This document shows, piece by piece, positions 30,964 to 39,101 of a DNA stretch of 64,000 bases. Origin of the DNA: Telmatobacter sp. DSM 110680 (GTDB taxonomy: Bacteria > Acidobacteriota > Terriglobia > Terriglobales > Acidobacteriaceae); the NCBI RefSeq assembly GCF_039994875.1, contig NZ_CP121196.1, forward strand, positions 124,001-188,000, in the 5' to 3' direction. The notes beneath the pieces were generated by a model. That model was not told the origin of the DNA. It did no database searches and worked only from the letters and a program-made list of their open reading frames with translations. The position numbers were made by a program, and so were the translations under genes. Each line of letters begins with the position of its first letter. Within the stretch, counting starts at the first letter, position 1.

Positions 30964-32313
30964 TCATGCCGGTTCGTTTGCCAGGACTGCGCCGGCAGCG
31001 ATTCCTCTTGAACGTGCCAGGCTACGCGTCAGTACAAACATGGCCAGGGCAGCACCGAGACTGGGTATCACCAGGCCACGGAGCCCAAGCCAGTAGGTGC
31101 CGGTTGCATCTTTTGTGACGCCCATCCAGTAGGGACCGATGAAGCCGCTGAACATCGTAATGGTATTCATGGCGGCGATTCCGGCAGCGGCGGCGCGCCC
31201 CGCGAGGAACTGCGTAGGCACTGCAAGCGCCGGGCCCTGCATCGCCATGAAAGCAACAAAACTCAACGCCAATGAAGCGATGATCATCCAGGGTATACGC
31301 ACATAACTTGCGATTGCATATCCAACAGCCATGAGGATGCAGGGAAGGATGCAGTGGAGTGCTCGTTCGCCGGTGCGATCGGAGTGCGCGCCGTTGAGCA
31401 ACATGGCAGCTGCTCCAGCGACACCAAATAGGGCGACTAGAAATCCCACGTTTGTGACGCTCCAGCCGGTGGCTCCCTGCAAGATCGCAGGTGCGGAGAA
31501 GTAGTAGGCGTAGTTTGCGGTGAGCGCACAAAGAAAATAGGCGCCGATCATCCAGACCTTGGGAGATAGAAGCGCACGCATAACACCGGCTTCGTGGCCG
31601 ATGTGCGCATGCGCCGAGTCAGCATCAAGCTGCCGTTTGAGCCACATCCTCTCTGCGACTGTGAGCCATGCAGCTTGCATGGGCCCGTCGGGAAGTATCC
31701 AGAGGAAGACGAAGCTGAAGAGCGCTGCGGGCAATCCTTCGAGGAGAAAGAGCCATTGCCATCCAGAAAGGCCCAGCCTGCCTTGAAGTCCCATGAGCCA
31801 GCCTGCGACTGCACCCATCAAGACCGAGCTAAGCGGAAGCGCAATGTAGAAGCGGCTGACAGCGCGTGCACGCATGCTGGCCGGAAACCACAGTGTGAGG
31901 TAGTAGAGGACGCCCGGGAAAAAGCCTGCCTCGGCCATGCCAAGCAAAAGGCGGACACCATAGAACTGCCACGGCGTCTTGACGAACATCATGGCTGTAG
32001 CGAGTAAGCCCCAGGTGAACATGATGCGGGCAAGCCAGCGTTTTGGTCCGAAGCGGAGGAGCAGCAGGTTCGAAGGTATTTCGCAGAAGGCATAGCCTAT
32101 GAAGAAGAGGCCCGCTCCTAATCCGTAGACCGTGGCGCTGAAATGCAGATCGCTGTTCATCCGCAGCGATGCGAAGCTGATGTTGATGCGATCCATATAG
32201 GCCAGCCCATAGCCAATGGAGATGATGGGAAGTAGACGGAGCGCGGCTTTGCGCTGTGCGGATGCACCAATCGCGCGGTCGCCTTGTTCGTGGTCGTGTC
32301 CGACGGATGGCAC
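30964..32313 (-). CDS. MFS transporter, anion:cation symporter (ACS) type
   Basis: A 449-residue inner-membrane carrier with about 12 hydrophobic segments. Features of the ACS family (hexuronate, tartrate, phthalate-like permeases): the first helix segment IISIGYGLAYMDRINISFA, the loop FGPKRWLARIM, GMAEAGFFPGVLYYLTLWFP and the central loop after WILPDGP. The direction of transport is presumably import of an organic acid anion with protons. It converges on purF, with only 46 bases between the stops. The first ATG at 32313 precedes a 20-residue hydrophilic N-terminus, which is normal for the family. Confidence 0.88.
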   Translation of the reverse strand: MPSVGHDHEQGDRAIGASAQRKAALRLLPIISIGYGLAYMDRINISFASLRMNSDLHFSATVYGLGAGLFFIGYAFCEIPSNLLLLRFGPKRWLARIMFTWGLLATAMMFVKTPWQFYGVRLLLGMAEAGFFPGVLYYLTLWFPASMRARAVSRFYIALPLSSVLMGAVAGWLMGLQGRLGLSGWQWLFLLEGLPAALFSFVFLWILPDGPMQAAWLTVAERMWLKRQLDADSAHAHIGHEAGVMRALLSPKVWMIGAYFLCALTANYAYYFSAPAILQGATGWSVTNVGFLVALFGVAGAAAMLLNGAHSDRTGERALHCILPCILMAVGYAIASYVRIPWMIIASLALSFVAFMAMQGPALAVPTQFLAGRAAAAGIAAMNTITMFSGFIGPYWMGVTKDATGTYWLGLRGLVIPSLGAALAMFVLTRSLARSRGIAAGAVLANEPA

Positions 32314-32426
32314 TCGCGCTGACCTCAGGGGATTGAATGGGCTTGCCGCGAGCGGAAACCTGCGGCGGGGTAAAGCGAATGTATCACAGTATTGGCGAAG
32401 GCCGGGTTCGGGCGAGGCTCCGATGT

Positions 32427-32440
32427 TGTGATAGCATCCG
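32427..32440 (+). promoter_or_regulatory. 14-base promoter-like element shared with the EF-G leader
   Basis: TGTGATAGCATCCG occurs here, about 65-75 bases before the MFS/spermidine-synthase fusion, and again at 34562-34575 before the EF-G paralogue. It resembles an extended -10 (TG then GATAGCAT). No good -35 is seen. Start of transcription not established. Confidence 0.3.
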
Positions 32441-32503
32441 CCTGATTGTGTGCGGGCTTCGCCTGATGAGGCTTGATCGCCAAATTGGCTCTTCGAGGAT
32501 GGG

Positions 32504-34528
32504 ATGACGGGTTCGCGGTGGCTGTTTGGAAGTGCAGTTTTTCTGGGTGCATTCCTGCTTTTTCTTGTAGAGCCGATTGCCGCGAAGCAGCTGCTGCCAG
32601 TACTGGGCGGCTCGGCAGCGGTGTGGGTTACCTGTCTGGTCTTTTTTCAAACTGCGCTCTTGTGCGCCTATTTATATGCGCACTGGATGAGTCGTCGCCC
32701 GCGCTGGAATCTGTATTTCGCTCTGCTGATCCTCGGATTCGCGTCGGCTGTGGGATGGTGCTGGCGAATCGGCGGCGCCGAAGGCGCATCCACGCATCCG
32801 ATCTTGACCGTATTTGGCGTTTTGGGCGGCACCATCGGACTGCCTTTTTTGGTGCTGGGAACGACGAGTCCGCTGATGCAGGTGTGGTGGGCGCGTCTGC
32901 ATGAGTCTGTGATTCCCTACCGGTTGTTCGCCCTTTCGAACTTGGCGTCACTGCTGGCGCTCGGGCTTTACCCTACTGTGATCGAACCGCGATTAACACT
33001 CGAGGCGCAGCGGATCGCATGGTGTTGCGGTTTCGCGGTCTTCGCATCCATCACCGGCTTGCTGGCCTGGCAGACGCGGAAAGTTGAGAAGACATCCCTT
33101 GCTGAAATTGCAGTTGATGATGAGGGTACAACTGCTCCGCCCATGCACAGACTGCTCTGGGTGCTGCTGCCGATGGGCGCGGCGATGCAGCTGAGCGCGG
33201 TGACGAGCTACCTGACTGCCAACGTCGCGGCCATCCCCCTGCTTTGGATTCTGCCTCTCGCCGTTTACCTGCTCACCATCATCTTAGCTTTTGAATTCCC
33301 TCGCCTGCTGCCGCGCAGCCTGGTTGCGCGTTTTCTGATTCTGATGCTGGCAGGGTTGGGTTACGCACTTTCAAAACAAGATGTGGAATGGCCGCTACGG
33401 ATCAGCATCGGCTTCTTCCTGATTGAAGCGTTTGCGGCAGGTCTCTTCTGTCATAGCGAAGCGTATCGGTTGCGACCGCAGCGCGCGGCGGAGTCCACTC
33501 TGTTCTACCTTTCCTTTGCGGCAGGCGGCGCGCTTGGCGCGTTCGTCATCGGCATCCTGTTTCCGATGGTGTTTCGATTCAACCTCGATCTCGTGATCAC
33601 CTGTTGCTTCACGGCGTTGTTGGCGTTGCTAGTGATGTGGGGAGACGGCTGGAGTGTGCGGCTGTTGTGGGGAGTGGCGACGATCTTGATGGCTGTGCAG
33701 ATTTTCTGGATCAACATCGTGAACCAAAGAAACACTACCGTCGCGGTACGGAATTTCTACGGCGCCCTGCGCGTGAAGCAGAATTTCGGCTTTCCGGGAG
33801 CCACGATGCGGGTGTTGACCAATGGGAATGTTGAGCATGGAACGCAGATATTTGGCACCAATGCGCAGCGCAGAACGCCTACCAGCTATTACGCCGAAGA
33901 TTCAGGTGTAGGTCTCGCGATCCGTAATTGTTGTAGCGGAGGCGCGCGCAACATTGGTGTGGTCGGGCTGGGAGCAGGGACGATCGCTGCCTACGGACGC
34001 CCGGGAGACCGGATCCAGTTCTATGAAATCAACCCGTCGGTGGAGCCTATTGCCCGGAATGTATTCACGTACATTCGGGATTCGGGCGCGCGCGTATCGA
34101 TTATTGATGGCGACGCACGGAGGTCTCTCGCTGCCGAAGCGCCGCAGGGATTCAACGTGGTGGTGGTGGACGCGTTCTCAGGCGATGCGATTCCGCTGCA
34201 CCTGCTGACGACCCAGGCTCTTGCACTTTATCGACGGCATCTGGCTCCCGGCGGGATCATCGCTTTCCACATCTCAAACCGGCACGTCGACCTGGAGGCG
34301 CCCATTGCGCTTCTGGCGAAGGCCGCCGGAATGCGCGCCATGGCGATTACAACGGCAGCTAATGACGACCGGGGCGAATTTACCGCGACTTGGATGCTAG
34401 TGAGCGACAATGCGGATTTCTTTGCGCAACCTGAGGTAGAAAAGGGCTCTCGGCAACCCCGGGAAATCGCCGGCCTGCGACCGTGGACCGATGATTTTTC
34501 AAGCCTTCTGCCGGTTCTGCACTGGTAG
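32504..34528 (+). CDS. MFS-like / spermidine-synthase-like fusion membrane protein
   Basis: A 674-residue protein with an N-terminal membrane part of about 10-12 helices (1-420; first helix SRWLFGSAVFLGAFLLFLVEP, a segment typical of this fused family) and a C-terminal Rossmann methyltransferase-like domain related to spermidine synthase (about 430-674). The latter shows the glycine-rich loop GVVGLGAGTIAAYG, the acidic residue in FYEINPSV, and VVVDAFSGDAIPLHLLT. True polyamine synthesis is doubtful: fused proteins of this type are common and often poorly characterised. Divergent from the MFS gene at 30964; a promoter-like element lies at 32427. Confidence 0.85.
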   Translation: MTGSRWLFGSAVFLGAFLLFLVEPIAAKQLLPVLGGSAAVWVTCLVFFQTALLCAYLYAHWMSRRPRWNLYFALLILGFASAVGWCWRIGGAEGASTHPILTVFGVLGGTIGLPFLVLGTTSPLMQVWWARLHESVIPYRLFALSNLASLLALGLYPTVIEPRLTLEAQRIAWCCGFAVFASITGLLAWQTRKVEKTSLAEIAVDDEGTTAPPMHRLLWVLLPMGAAMQLSAVTSYLTANVAAIPLLWILPLAVYLLTIILAFEFPRLLPRSLVARFLILMLAGLGYALSKQDVEWPLRISIGFFLIEAFAAGLFCHSEAYRLRPQRAAESTLFYLSFAAGGALGAFVIGILFPMVFRFNLDLVITCCFTALLALLVMWGDGWSVRLLWGVATILMAVQIFWINIVNQRNTTVAVRNFYGALRVKQNFGFPGATMRVLTNGNVEHGTQIFGTNAQRRTPTSYYAEDSGVGLAIRNCCSGGARNIGVVGLGAGTIAAYGRPGDRIQFYEINPSVEPIARNVFTYIRDSGARVSIIDGDARRSLAAEAPQGFNVVVVDAFSGDAIPLHLLTTQALALYRRHLAPGGIIAFHISNRHVDLEAPIALLAKAAGMRAMAITTAANDDRGEFTATWMLVSDNADFFAQPEVEKGSRQPREIAGLRPWTDDFSSLLPVLHW

Positions 34529-34561
34529 GTGGCCGCTGTCACAGGACGGCGTTGGACCGGC

Positions 34562-34575
34562 TGTGATAGCATCCG
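34562..34575 (+). promoter_or_regulatory. Promoter-like element before the EF-G leader
   Basis: Second copy of TGTGATAGCATCCG. If it is an extended -10, the transcript would begin near 34580 and carry a leader of about 260 bases before the EF-G start codon. Confidence 0.35.
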
Positions 34576-34589
34576 TTTTCTTATAGCTG

Positions 34590-34800
34590 GACGCCCGGCG
34601 GCGTTGTGTTGCACCTGACCGCCCCGCGCCTGCCGGGGACTCTCCGCATGGACGAGGAAGACGGCAGACTGGGCCCTCGAGCCCGGCAACCCGGACGCGT
34701 TGACGTCCTCACGGACGCCTACATGATGTCCCTGTGCCACCCGCTCTACAACTCTCCACTGGGTGCCCCAGGTCTCGAGTCTGAGACCTGGGTTGGACCT
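34590..34800 (+). ncRNA. Structured mRNA leader upstream of the EF-G paralogue; SAM-clan-like core
   Basis: A GC-rich non-coding stretch with several helices by eye: GGGC/GCCC around CCTCGA (34671-34684), GGACG/CGTCC (34693-34697 with 34704-34708), and a 10-bp hairpin at 34767-34792. The order ACTGG-GGCC then GCCCGGCAACCC (34681-34692), followed after about 70 bases by GGGTGCCCC (34761-34769), recalls the conserved core of SAM-I/SAM-IV class riboswitches, where GGCAACC and GGTGCC pair in helix P3. The outer P1 helix is not clear to me. The 3' hairpin shares bases with the GGGTGCCCC strand, so it could act as an expression switch. The class is a recollection-based suggestion, not an assignment. 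Confidence 0.4.
34767..34792 (+). promoter_or_regulatory. 10-bp hairpin in the EF-G leader
   Basis: CCCAGGTCTC (34767-34776) pairs perfectly with GAGACCTGGG (34783-34792) around a six-base loop. No T-tract follows, so it is not a standard terminator. It lies 46 bases before the EF-G start and overlaps the conserved-looking 3' strand of the leader core. Confidence 0.6.
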
Positions 34801-34838
34801 TCGCAAACTCAAAGACCTAATCCAAGACGAGGTAAACC

Positions 34839-36989
34839 ATGAAAACGTACCAGGGAAGTGAGATCCGCAACGTAGCTGTAGTGGGGCATGCTCAGAGCGG
34901 TAAGACGACGTTAATCTCCGCGCTGCTGCATGCCGCCAAGATGACACCAGCACAAGGTAGAGTTCAAGACGGCACGGCCGTGACCGCCTATGACGAAGAA
35001 GAGATTGCACGCGGCACGACCATGCAAAATGCTGTCGCGTTTGCAGAGTGGCAAGGGGTAAAGATCAATTTTGTTGACACTCCGGGATTTCACATGTTCT
35101 CGCACGAGGCGCGCGCATCGCTGCTGCCCGTGGAGGCAACATGTGTTCTGGTAAATGCCCAGCATGGCATCGAGCCGGTGACAGAGCGGGTGTGGAAGTA
35201 CGCCGATGAGGCGAACGTTCCCCGCTTTGTGGTGATCAACCAGATGGACCATCCCAAGGCGGGTGGCGGCGGCGGCTTGAGCGCGCTGATTGAGGATTTG
35301 CATGAGCGTTGGGGACGCACTTGCGTTCCGGTGCAGTTGCCGATTTCAGACGCACAGGGTTTTCACGGTGTTGTGGACCTGGTGACGATGGAGGCGTTCT
35401 ACTACACGCCTAATGGTGACGGACGCGGCAAGATAACAGGCGAAATCCCGGCGAGCATTGCACAGCAGGCGAAGGAAGCACACGAGGCGCTGGTGGAACT
35501 CGTTGCCGAAGGCAAAGACGAGTTGATGGAAGAGTACTTCGCCGAGGGGACGATTCCGGAGCAGCATTTGATTACCGCGCTGCATGAGGCAATCCGCGAA
35601 GACCGCATCTTCCCTGTCTTGTTTGCCAGCGGCGGAACGAACGTAGCTACGGATCATTTGCTGGATTTCATCAAGGTGTACGCGCCATCTCCGACAGAGC
35701 GCGCGCCGATGCCAGTAAAGACATCGTCGATGCAGGCCGTAGCGGCCAATGGCGGTGGCAGCGATGCAGGTGCAGGCAGCGGCGTCTCTTTCCGCAAAAT
35801 GGAAGATGGCGAACCCACAGCGCTGGTCGTCTTCAAGACAATGAGTGATCCGTTTTCGGGCCGCATCAGTTTTTTCAAAGTCGTAAGCGGCGTGGTGAAG
35901 AATGATGCGACCCTTGAAAACTACACGCGTCGAGGTCAGGAGCGGTTCTCGCACCTGAGCGTCATGCAGGGACGCAAGGCCGTCGAAGTTACCGAATTGC
36001 ATGCCGGCGACATTGGTGCAGTGGCCAAGTTGCGCGAGACTCTGACAGGCGACACGCTGGGAGCAAAGGGTGGCGACATTCAGATCGACCTCGCCCCGCT
36101 TCCCGAAGCGGCAATGACGTACGCCATTGAACCGAAGAGCCGCGCGGATGAAGACAAGTTGGGACCGGCAATTCACAAGCTCATGGAAGAAGACCTGCTG
36201 ATTCGATTCTTCCGCGATCCGCAGACGAACGAATTTCTAATTGCAGGCGCGGGGCAACCGCACATCGAAGCCATCGTATCAAGGCTAAAGAAGCGCTATC
36301 ACGCCGAGGTTACGCTGAAGGCGCCGAAGGTTCCCTATCGCGAAACCATTCGCGGCAAGGCCGACGCGCAGGGCCGGCACAAGAAGCAGAGCGGCGGCCA
36401 TGGGCAATTCGGCGATTGCAAGATTCGCATGGAGCCGATGCCCCGAGGTGGCGGCTTCGAGTTTGCCAGTGAAGTTTTCGGAGGAGCCATTCCGCGCAAC
36501 TTTATCCCGGCCATTGAGAAAGGCGTCGTCGAATCCGCCGCACGCGGTTATCTCGCTGGCTATCCCGTGGTTGATTTCAAGGTCATCGTGTACGACGGCA
36601 GCTATCACGATGTCGATTCCAACGAAATGTCATTCAAGAAGGCCGGTCGCCTGGCCTTCCGCAAAGCGATGGAGCAGGCCAAGCCTTGCCTCCTCGAACC
36701 CGTAATGAAGATTGCCGTCGAAGCCCCGGATGAATTCGCCGGCACTCTGATGGGCGATCTCAACGGACGGCGCGGGCGCGTGCAGGGCATGGAGTCCAAG
36801 GGACGCACGACGGTGATCAACGCCGAGGTGCCGATGGCGGAGATGCTGACCTACGGCACGTTGCTGACTTCGATGACACAGGGCAAGGGCAGCTACCGAA
36901 TGGAAATGCACCATTACGACATCGTTCCGCAACTCGTAGCCGACAAGATCTTGGCGAATGCGAAGCGGCCGGTGGAAGAAGAAGAATAG
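34839..36989 (+). CDS. Elongation factor G-like GTPase (EF-G2 type paralogue)
   Basis: A 716-residue translational GTPase with all EF-G domains: G domain (1-280), domain II (about 310-400), III, IV (about 480-600) and V. The P-loop GHAQSGKTT is intact. Two motifs deviate: G3 reads DTPGF (Phe84 in place of the histidine that activates water in canonical EF-G), and G4 reads NQMD (134-137) rather than NKxD. Switch I reads ARGTTMQNA. These changes are expected in the EF-G2 branch of paralogues and suggest weak or altered GTP hydrolysis, so this is probably not the main translocase. It is monocistronic: a structured leader precedes it and a terminator follows. Confidence 0.9.
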   Translation: MKTYQGSEIRNVAVVGHAQSGKTTLISALLHAAKMTPAQGRVQDGTAVTAYDEEEIARGTTMQNAVAFAEWQGVKINFVDTPGFHMFSHEARASLLPVEATCVLVNAQHGIEPVTERVWKYADEANVPRFVVINQMDHPKAGGGGGLSALIEDLHERWGRTCVPVQLPISDAQGFHGVVDLVTMEAFYYTPNGDGRGKITGEIPASIAQQAKEAHEALVELVAEGKDELMEEYFAEGTIPEQHLITALHEAIREDRIFPVLFASGGTNVATDHLLDFIKVYAPSPTERAPMPVKTSSMQAVAANGGGSDAGAGSGVSFRKMEDGEPTALVVFKTMSDPFSGRISFFKVVSGVVKNDATLENYTRRGQERFSHLSVMQGRKAVEVTELHAGDIGAVAKLRETLTGDTLGAKGGDIQIDLAPLPEAAMTYAIEPKSRADEDKLGPAIHKLMEEDLLIRFFRDPQTNEFLIAGAGQPHIEAIVSRLKKRYHAEVTLKAPKVPYRETIRGKADAQGRHKKQSGGHGQFGDCKIRMEPMPRGGGFEFASEVFGGAIPRNFIPAIEKGVVESAARGYLAGYPVVDFKVIVYDGSYHDVDSNEMSFKKAGRLAFRKAMEQAKPCLLEPVMKIAVEAPDEFAGTLMGDLNGRRGRVQGMESKGRTTVINAEVPMAEMLTYGTLLTSMTQGKGSYRMEMHHYDIVPQLVADKILANAKRPVEEEE

Positions 36990-37044
36990 CGGCAAACTAA
37001 AACCGAAACCAGGATTCTTTAAGATCCGCAAAGCTCGTCGGCAC

Positions 37045-37070
37045 AACAAAGTCAACGGGCTTTGTTTTTT
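37045..37070 (+). terminator. Rho-independent terminator of the EF-G paralogue
   Basis: AACAAAG (37045-37051) pairs with CTTTGTT (37060-37066) around an eight-base loop and is followed by a run of T; an outer CAAAGC/GCTTTG pairing (37029-37034 with 37059-37064) is an alternative. It lies 55 bases after the stop codon. Confidence 0.8.
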
Positions 37071-37354
37071 GTCAAGCCGACAGACGGAGGTTAACCTCTC
37101 AACTCATTGATTCTTCTGGCACAAAATATCCGCTGCATTTTGCATGAAATTTTCGCCCTGGCGAGCAAGATATTTACATGTGTAGAAACAAATCCGAGGA
37201 GCAGCGCGACGCGCCGGCGGAGTACCGGATTTGCGCCCCCTCCCCCGGGTATTACTACTCTTTTCTTTCGCCTGTCCTTCAGTAATGTCTGCCTCGGTGA
37301 GGACAAGAAAGGATCAGGAATTGGAACTGAGTCCAAAAGTAAGCATGCGGATTC
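37071..37354. other. Intergenic region with no gene seen
   Basis: Between the EF-G terminator and the convergent ATP-grasp gene. An 81-codon minus-strand frame (37336-37091) has no recognisable domain, a skewed composition and no ribosome site, and is not called. A short CCCCCTCCCCCGGG tract is present near 37230-37245. Confidence 0.4.
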
Positions 37355-38542
37355 TTATCGGAAGAGGTGTGGAACAAACGCACTGGTGTTATTCGTGATC
37401 AGACCTTTGGATTCGCGGATGCCCATGCCTGCTGATTCGCCATCGATTAGCCAGGAGCCGAAGACGGCAGTTTTGCCTCCAGCATTGGCCATGGGCGCAA
37501 TGGATTGGTAGACGCAGTTTTCCGCAGTGCCTGACCCTGGAGCGCCTTCGATGACATTGCCATCGCGAATGACTGCAATTCCCTGCCCTTCGCGGCCGAA
37601 GAAAGGCTTGCGCACATAGCTGGTCAATTCGCGCGGCCCATCGAGATATGCGGGCAGGAGAAATTCGTGACCCGGATTCAGTTCCCACAAGATCGCCAGC
37701 AGCGCCTTGTTAGACCACATCATCTTCCAGATGGGTTCGATCCAGAGCGTAGAGCCCCAGGTGCGGCGGTCTTTACGCGGACCGTACTCGCGCAGGGCCG
37801 ATGCAGGCGGAAGAGTGGAGAGGGCTTGCGGAGCGAATGGCTCGGAGAGAAGCCACTCCCACGGGTATAGCTTGAAGAGCGTGCCGATCGCATGATTGTC
37901 GAGATCGACGAAGGCCGCGTGCCTGGCATCCCAGCCGATCTGCTGCATCTGGATGTGACGCGTCTTGATGCCGGCCTGTTGCGCGGTGTCTTCGAGATAC
38001 GCCGTGGTCATGCGATCTTCTTCGCTGCCTCCATCGGCGAAGTAGATCGGGCTGGTGGTGTAGTCCTTGAGGTCTTTCCACTTGGCGATGAGTTTCTCGT
38101 GCGCGGAGTTGAATTGATCGGCGTCGGGAAAGCAATCCTGCAGCCAATACCACTGCGCGACGGCAGCTTCGACGAGACCCGTTGGCGTGTCGGCGTTGTA
38201 CTCGAGCAGCTTGATCGTGTCGCCGTCATAGGCAAGGTCGAGTCGTCCGTAGAGCGCGGGCGGCTCCGCGTTCCAAGCAGAACGGATGGCAGCGTGGGCT
38301 GCTTCAGGAATACCCATCTGTGTGAGGCGATCCTGATTGAGGATGATGTCGCCGGCAGCGAGGGCGAGGCGCTGAATTTCATTTGTCGCGGCTTCGAGGC
38401 GATCGATCTCGCGGGCGGAGAATTCCCAGTAGGCGGACTCATCCCAATAGGGCGTGCCATCGGCCAGGGTGTGATAGGTGAGGCCAATCTTTTCTACGCG
38501 CTTCTGCCAGTCTGCGCGCGGAGTCAAAGTGCGACGGCGCAT
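37355..38542 (-). CDS. Glutathionylspermidine synthase-family ATP-grasp ligase (YgiC-like)
   Basis: A 395-residue ATP-grasp protein matching the C-terminal synthetase domain of glutathionylspermidine synthase and its stand-alone relatives YgiC/YjfC. Segments seen: YGRLDLAYDGDTIKLLEYNADTPTGLVEA near the middle of the N-terminal half and FFGREGQGIAVIRDG, EGAPGSGTAENCVYQS near the C-terminus, typical of the ATP- and Mg-binding core. There is no amidase domain, so true glutathionylspermidine formation is unlikely; it probably ligates an amine to a peptide or carboxylate. The start ATG at 38542 overlaps the upstream lipoprotein stop (TGATG), a GTG at 38545 being an alternative. The two genes form a pair like ygiB-ygiC of enterobacteria. 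Confidence 0.88.
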   Translation of the reverse strand: MRRRTLTPRADWQKRVEKIGLTYHTLADGTPYWDESAYWEFSAREIDRLEAATNEIQRLALAAGDIILNQDRLTQMGIPEAAHAAIRSAWNAEPPALYGRLDLAYDGDTIKLLEYNADTPTGLVEAAVAQWYWLQDCFPDADQFNSAHEKLIAKWKDLKDYTTSPIYFADGGSEEDRMTTAYLEDTAQQAGIKTRHIQMQQIGWDARHAAFVDLDNHAIGTLFKLYPWEWLLSEPFAPQALSTLPPASALREYGPRKDRRTWGSTLWIEPIWKMMWSNKALLAILWELNPGHEFLLPAYLDGPRELTSYVRKPFFGREGQGIAVIRDGNVIEGAPGSGTAENCVYQSIAPMANAGGKTAVFGSWLIDGESAGMGIRESKGLITNNTSAFVPHLFR

Positions 38543-38817
38543 CACTCGCCTCCTGCGGAGTGACCTTCACCGCCGATGCCGCCGAATCCACCTCGCGGTG
38601 TGGTGCTGCCGCCAATAACTGAATCGCCGAGATGTCCACCGCTGGAACCGCCGTAAACGTAGTGGTAAATTCCGCCTCCGCCGGTTACGTCGCAGTAGGA
38701 GTCCGGCTCCTTGCGGCCTTGATTATCAATGCAGTCGCGGTGCTGGGTGCGACATGCAGTCATGGAGAGAGCGACGGCGGCGAGAACGGTGAGATGGACT
38801 TCGCGAGACTTGCGCAT
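38542..38817 (-). CDS. Small glycine-rich lipoprotein (YgiB-like partner)
   Basis: A 91-residue protein starting at 38817 (MRKSREVHLTVLAAVALSMTAC). The lipobox MTAC puts lipid-modified cysteine at about residue 22, so it is a predicted lipoprotein. The mature part has two further cysteines (HRDCIDNQGR, DSYCDV) and a Gly/Ser-rich tail (GGGGIYHYVYGGSSGG). Its position directly before an ATP-grasp YgiC-like gene, with overlapping stop and start, matches the YgiB/YgiC arrangement; YgiB is also a small glycine-rich lipoprotein. Open frame extends upstream to 38994 but those 59 residues look non-coding. Confidence 0.7.
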   Translation of the reverse strand: MRKSREVHLTVLAAVALSMTACRTQHRDCIDNQGRKEPDSYCDVTGGGGIYHYVYGGSSGGHLGDSVIGGSTTPRGGFGGIGGEGHSAGGE

Positions 38818-38967
38818 GGGATTGATCTTGTGCGGCAAGGATAAAGAATATCCAACCATGCGGCAACTGCACGGAAGAGGCATGGCGTTTAAACGTTCCG
38901 GAATTGGTATGAGATGCAAGCAGGATGCTGCGTCCGATTTTGCTGGAAGTTTCGACCGAAATCGGGT

Positions 38968-38973
38968 TATAGT
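38968..38973 (+). promoter_or_regulatory. Possible -10 of the MATE leader transcript
   Basis: TATAGT at 38968-38973 matches the -10 consensus in five of six positions. No convincing -35 is seen at the right distance. A start near 38980 would put the hairpin at 38984 at the very 5' end of the transcript. Confidence 0.35.
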
Positions 38974-38983
38974 CTGAAGACCC

Positions 38984-38998
38984 GCTGGTCTCACCAGC
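38984..38998 (+). promoter_or_regulatory. Hairpin immediately before the leader-ORF ribosome site
   Basis: GCTGGT (38984-38989) pairs perfectly with ACCAGC (38993-38998) around a three-base loop. The GGAGG of the leader ORF begins five bases later. Confidence 0.55.
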
Positions 38999-39012
38999 TA
39001 TTGGAGGAAACA

Positions 39013-39048
39013 ATGTTCATGCCTGTCGCTATTCGACCTTCGCGCTGA
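39013..39048 (+). CDS. 11-residue leader ORF upstream of the MATE gene
   Basis: ATG at 39013 follows TTGGAGGAAACA, the best ribosome site in this region, and opens a frame of 11 codons (MFMPVAIRPSR) ending at TGA 39046-39048. It is placed between a 5' hairpin and a larger nested stem-loop (39055-39101), in the long leader of a transport gene. The arrangement is that of ribosome-mediated control by a leader peptide, in which pausing in the short ORF alters the downstream fold. No amino acid is strongly repeated (two Met, two Pro, two Arg), so the signal is not obvious; the arrangement is seen, the regulation is inferred. Confidence 0.5.
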   Translation: MFMPVAIRPSR

Positions 39049-39054
39049 ACGTTG

Positions 39055-39101
39055 CCTCGGGTTTTTCCCTGCACTGCCGCCAACTAGCGGCGCCCCCGAG
39101 G
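39055..39101 (+). promoter_or_regulatory. Nested stem-loop in the MATE leader
   Basis: Outer stem CCTCGGG (39055-39061) with CCCGAGG (39095-39101) encloses an inner stem GCCGC (39076-39080) with GCGGC (39087-39091). It starts six bases after the leader-ORF stop, so a ribosome at the stop codon would cover or unfold its 5' strand. No T-tract directly follows; it may act on translation of the MATE gene at 39209. Confidence 0.5.

Noticed and set aside
34606-34842. 78-codon open frame in the EF-G leader
   Set aside because: It has no ribosome site or domain, and overlaps the EF-G start; the region is rich in paired stems and better explained as structured RNA.
37091-37336. 81-codon minus-strand open frame
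   Set aside because: No domain, no ribosome site, and low-complexity basic composition.
38542-38994. Longer 150-residue version of the small lipoprotein
   Set aside because: The internal start gives a perfect lipoprotein signal, and the extra 59 residues have no coding character and overlap the MATE promoter region.
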